From Spirochaetia bacterium (GTDB lineage: Bacteria; Spirochaetota; Spirochaetia; Sphaerochaetales; Sphaerochaetaceae): a DNA stretch of 64,000 nucleotides. The DNA lies in NCBI GenBank assembly GCA_022482625.1, contig JAKVOU010000001.1, forward strand, positions 2,156,784-2,220,783, read 5' to 3'. The notes beneath the pieces were generated by a model. It saw only the letters and a program-made list of their open reading frames with translations. It had not been told where the DNA came from and did not search any database. This document shows, piece by piece, positions 56,480 to 64,000 of the stretch. Position 1 is the first letter of the stretch; each line of letters starts with the position of its first letter. Position numbers and translations under genes: made by a program.

Positions 56480-57706
56480 ATGCATTTTATCCCACGTCAG
56501 GCAGAACAGACTTTAAAAAGGCTTGCAAATTCATTTCCGGCTGTATTGGTTGTAGGTGCACGTCAGACAGGAAAAACGACGTTGATCAGGAACTCAGCAG
56601 TTGCTTTATCTGCGAACTATGTAACATTTGATGATATTAATGAAATACAATCCGTTGCGGCCGATGCCAAGACATATCTCGAGTTCCATCGTTCCCCTGT
56701 TATCTTTGATGAGATACAGCATGTGCCGAATCTTTTTCCATACCTGAAAATGGAAATTGATGAAAACCGTCATCCCGGGATGTTTTTCTTGACAGGCAGC
56801 CAGCGTTTTTCAATGATGAAACATGTTACAGAAAGCCTTGCCGGACGTATTGGCATTTTGCAATTGCCTGGTATTTCTTTGAGAGAACGTTTGGCTGATA
56901 CATGTACTGAACCCTTTGTACCGTCGAAACAATTCCTTGTTCGACGTACCGTTCCTGCCAGAATCGATTCGATCGGAACTTTATGGACGATGATCCAGAA
57001 AGGTTCTTATCCTGAAATCGTTACAGGAAATGTTCTGCCGGAAGATTTCTATGGTTCCTATCTGCAGACGTATATAGAACGGGATGTCCGACAGCTGACG
57101 CAGGTTGCTGATGAACTTCAGTTCAGTAACTTTGTCGTTGCTGTAGCTGCGCGGACTGGCCATTTGGTCAATTATGCAGATTTGGCACGCGATATTGGCA
57201 TCAGTGAAGTAACTGCCAAGAAATGGCTTTCAATTCTTGTTACTTCGGGATTGGTATATTTGCTTCAGCCATATTCGGCAAATGTAGAGAAGCGGGTCGT
57301 AAAGACTCCGAAACTTTATTTCATGGACACTGGTCTTGCTGCGTTTCTAACGAAATGGCGTACGTCTGAAGTCTTGATGACGGGTGCAATGGCAGGGACT
57401 TATTTTGAGACTTTCGTCGTGACCGAGATTATAAAAAGTTATTTGAATGCAGGACAGATACCGCCGGTTTATTTCTATCGGGATAAGGATAAGATTGAAA
57501 TAGATCTGCTTATAGAATCAGAAGGTACATTATACCCTGTGGAAATAAAAAAAACAGTAAGCCCTGCAAAAAAAGATATTGCTGCTTTTTCCATATTGTC
57601 ACGTATCAGGAATGTAAACATAGGAACAGGAGCTGTTATCTGTCCCTGTACCAAGTTGGGTATCCTGAGCTCTGATGTGTATACGGTACCAGTTGATTAT
57701 ATCTGA
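56480..57706 (+). CDS. AAA_14/DUF4143 family ATPase
   Basis: 408 residues. Walker A VGARQTGKTTLIR near residue 25, Walker B-like VIFDEIQHVPNLF near 75, sensor FFLTGSQRF near 100, then the DUF4143 part with a winged-helix segment (NYADLARDIGISEVTAKKWLSIL) and a nuclease-like C-terminus (FYRDKDKIEIDLLIESEGTLYPVEIKKT, pattern D...E-x-K). Such genes are very common, often moved between genomes, and of unknown cellular role. The promoter repeat suggests self-control. Stands alone. Confidence 0.9.
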   Translation: MHFIPRQAEQTLKRLANSFPAVLVVGARQTGKTTLIRNSAVALSANYVTFDDINEIQSVAADAKTYLEFHRSPVIFDEIQHVPNLFPYLKMEIDENRHPGMFFLTGSQRFSMMKHVTESLAGRIGILQLPGISLRERLADTCTEPFVPSKQFLVRRTVPARIDSIGTLWTMIQKGSYPEIVTGNVLPEDFYGSYLQTYIERDVRQLTQVADELQFSNFVVAVAARTGHLVNYADLARDIGISEVTAKKWLSILVTSGLVYLLQPYSANVEKRVVKTPKLYFMDTGLAAFLTKWRTSEVLMTGAMAGTYFETFVVTEIIKSYLNAGQIPPVYFYRDKDKIEIDLLIESEGTLYPVEIKKTVSPAKKDIAAFSILSRIRNVNIGTGAVICPCTKLGILSSDVYTVPVDYI

Positions 57707-57903
57707 ATGCTGAGTATGTTTTTTTTGCAAGGATGCAATGTGAAAAGATCTTTATTCTGTGGGCAGGTGTTCTGGTGCTTGGTGTAACGGGTGATAGATC
57801 TTACGCAATTGCAATGAAGTTCAATAAAAACAGATATTGCTTCTGAAATTTTTTCTTATTATGTTTATATCATGGATTACATTTCTTTTTGAGGAGGGAA
57901 AAA

Positions 57904-58425
57904 ATGGATACGGTTCTTGAAAACATACTGACGAGAACGAGCGTCAGGAGCTATACAGAAAAGAAAATTGATTCACAGACGCTTGAACTGTTGCTAAAAG
58001 CAGGAATGGCTGCTCCTTCTGCCATGAACAGGCAGCCCTGGCGCTTCATTCTAATTACGGAAAGGGCTGTCCTTGATTCTTTGGCAACCAGACTTCCATA
58101 TGCAAAGATGGCAGCAGAGGCACAGGCGGGAATAGTAGTCTGTGGTGACATGGATGCAACAGGAGAGGGGGAAAAGGACCTTATGTGGGTTTCTGATTGT
58201 TCGGCAGCAACAGAGAACATCCTTCTGGCGGCACATGCTCTTGGACTGGGAGCTGTGTGGACAGCTGTATATCCTGTGAGAGACCGGATGGAGACTGTTG
58301 TTGATGTATTGCATCTGCCCTCCAAGATAGTTCCTCTTTGTTTTGTTCCTGTCGGATATCCGGTGGGTACGGAACGCGTAAAAGAAAAATTCAAGAAAGA
58401 CAACATTCATTTGAATCGATGGTAA
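57904..58425 (+). CDS. nitroreductase family flavoprotein
   Basis: 173 residues from ATG 57904, preceded by GAGGAGG; the in-frame TTG at 57889 lies in that site. FMN-dependent NAD(P)H oxidoreductase fold: RTSVRSYTEKKID, MAAPSAMNRQPWRFIL (FMN-phosphate site), WVSDCSAATENILLAAHALGLGAVW, and VPLCFVPVGYPV. Reduces nitro compounds, quinones or flavins; the physiological substrate is unknown. Confidence 0.92.
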   Translation: MDTVLENILTRTSVRSYTEKKIDSQTLELLLKAGMAAPSAMNRQPWRFILITERAVLDSLATRLPYAKMAAEAQAGIVVCGDMDATGEGEKDLMWVSDCSAATENILLAAHALGLGAVWTAVYPVRDRMETVVDVLHLPSKIVPLCFVPVGYPVGTERVKEKFKKDNIHLNRW

Positions 58426-58530
58426 ACATCGTCTGAATGCCTTTTCTTTGCTGTTTAAGCACTAAAGTAGCAGTTGAAAAGTGATGATGGAATCTGCAAA
58501 AAAAAGTTGTAATAAAATTTGTCTGAACTA

Positions 58531-58560
58531 TTGACTAGAGTAGGGCAAATCTGCTATGTT
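58531..58560 (+). promoter_or_regulatory. promoter of rRNA operon 2
   Basis: TTGACT (58531-58536), 18-base spacer, TATGTT (58555-58560). The leader differs from operon 1 until about 58709, after which the two are nearly identical. No boxA-like site was seen in the operon 2 leader; it has the hairpins GCGCT/AGCGC (58567-58584) and CCGGG/CCCGG (58599-58612). Confidence 0.7.
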
Positions 58561-58826
58561 GACCGAGCGCTTCGAGAGGAGCGCCTGAGAGCAGGAGGCC
58601 GGGGAAACCCGGGGACTGCAGGTCTTTTTTAGAAGAAGAGCGAAGGGGAGACGAGAAATGGAAGGAAGCCGACCGGCCGGGCGCGAGCCTGGCCGGGGGG
58701 GGCTCCCAGTCAATTCAAGGATGAGAGAACAGACAGATTGAAGAAGTCGGTCGTGAGTTCTTGGAGCGGCAGGAGAGGACGCCGGAAGAGATATCGAGCA
58801 GCGCGGGCTTCGGCCCGCGCGATATG

Positions 58827-60372
<1,546 letters not shown>

Positions 60373-60490
60373 GGAAAGAAAGGCAGGGGCATGCCCCGCT
60401 CACAGGCGGCGTGCCCCGCAGCAAGGGTGGTCCTTTCCAGGGGGGCCCCCGGGGCTTCCTTCCGTTTCCCGTCTTCCCTGAGGCAGAGCC

Positions 60491-60564
60491 GGGGGCGTAG
60501 CTCAGGTGGTTAGAGCGCTTGCCTGATAAGCAAGAGGTCACAAGTTCAAGTCTTGTCAGTCCCA
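60491..60564 (+). tRNA. chimeric tRNA: Ile (GAT) body with an Ala-like 5' acceptor strand
   Basis: From the D-stem onward this is identical to tRNA-Ile(GAT) of operon 1. The first seven bases are GGGGGCG instead of GGGACTG, while the 3' strand is still CAGTCCC. Pairs 5 and 6 of the acceptor stem are thus mismatched (G-G and C-A) and pair 4 is G-U. GGGGGCGTAGCTCAG is how bacterial spacer tRNA-Ala genes commonly begin. Function is doubtful. Confidence 0.85.
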
Positions 60565-60622
60565 TGTGTGATATTTGTTAATGTTTTTTTTGAATAGAGA
60601 GCGAAGGGACAGCAAGGGCAAT

Positions 60623-63571
<2,949 letters not shown>

Positions 63572-63646
63572 ATTGTCGTTGCGGTCCCCCGCAGGGCCAA
63601 GGCCGGGTGTACCAGGGACTCTCCTGGTGCCCCTGGGCGTTGGCCG

Positions 63647-63760
<114 letters not shown>

Positions 63761-63780
63761 CCTTTCTTTTTCCTTTCCAT

Positions 63781-63802
63781 GGCCCTTCGGGTCTTTTTTT
63801 TT
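63781..63802 (+). terminator. terminator of rRNA operon 2
   Basis: Same GGCCC-TTC-GGGTC stem and T run as after operon 1. Confidence 0.8.
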
Positions 63803-64000
63803 GCCCTTTCGGGTATACCTGTTGGTTGTAAATAAAAAATTACTGAGCTGTATCCTACTCTGAAATGCAACGATTTTACAGGCAGTTCATCAATTTTGTT
63901 TGGTGTGCAGGATAATGTTATTGTAATATGGGTTGACCTTAGCTTTATACAGCTACATCTTTCAATATGGACAAAAAGACCTATGCTTTTATTGGTTCAA
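63803..64000 (+). repeat. copy of the DNA downstream of rRNA operon 1
   Basis: Bases 63803-64000 match 53303-53500 at an offset of exactly 10500; no difference was seen. The repeat runs off the window, so the duplicated unit extends past the rRNA operon itself. Confidence 0.9.

Overview
The window looks like the chromosome of a Sphaerochaeta-type spirochaete (Spirochaetota). This rests on the spirochaete-like 16S sequence, the exported PstS whose mature end starts with a Gln-Gly-Ser-Ser-Glu-Ser stretch, anaerobic [FeFe]-hydrogenase genes, and a Firmicutes-style T-box that fits the gene exchange reported for this lineage. The genus is an inference; no database was searched. Protein genes are of medium GC, while the two rRNA operons are clearly GC-rich.

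Layout. 1-6970 (minus strand): a tight operon of a degenerate xanthine-dehydrogenase-like complex (molybdopterin-type, [2Fe-2S] and FAD subunits) followed by dnaE and the first codons of another gene. 7083-12320 (plus): ligA, an aminotransferase, a ModE-like regulator and a phosphofructokinase. 12321-12863 has no protein gene but holds a probable small RNA with two anti-Shine-Dalgarno-like motifs. 12864-17200: a MATE exporter with an early in-frame stop, a glutathione peroxidase behind a likely operator, pgi and argR. 17274-27186: phosphate regulon (pstS, pstC, pstA split by an insertion sequence, pstB, phoU; then phoB-phoR), with an FSA-type aldolase between them.

27333-36664: an RRM protein, a pair of membrane proteins resembling the two plant phytol-salvage kinases, groEL without groES, yajC-secD-secF behind a structured leader, ispH and rex. 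36850-42441: a hydrogen-metabolism cluster with two thioredoxin-like [2Fe-2S] proteins, a PAS-containing sensory-type [FeFe] hydrogenase, a SpoIIE-like phosphatase, a group-B-type [FeFe] hydrogenase and a free-methionine-sulfoxide reductase. Rex, encoded just upstream, is the natural candidate to control it by NADH/NAD+. 42496-46757: T-box-controlled thrS, an M32 carboxypeptidase gene with a frameshift at its zinc motif, and pgsA.

46834-64000: a broken IS1595-type element directly upstream of rRNA operon 1 (16S, tRNA-Ile, 23S, 5S), then a DUF1538 membrane protein paired with a fused double PII-like protein, an AAA ATPase with a flanking operator-like repeat, a nitroreductase, and rRNA operon 2. 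Operon 2 carries a tRNA whose 5' acceptor strand looks like tRNA-Ala while the rest is tRNA-Ile, and the DNA downstream of its 5S gene is a copy of that behind operon 1.

Several genes look damaged (MATE, pstA, M32 peptidase, IS1595 transposase). Each could be real decay or a sequencing or assembly error; reads across those points would decide.
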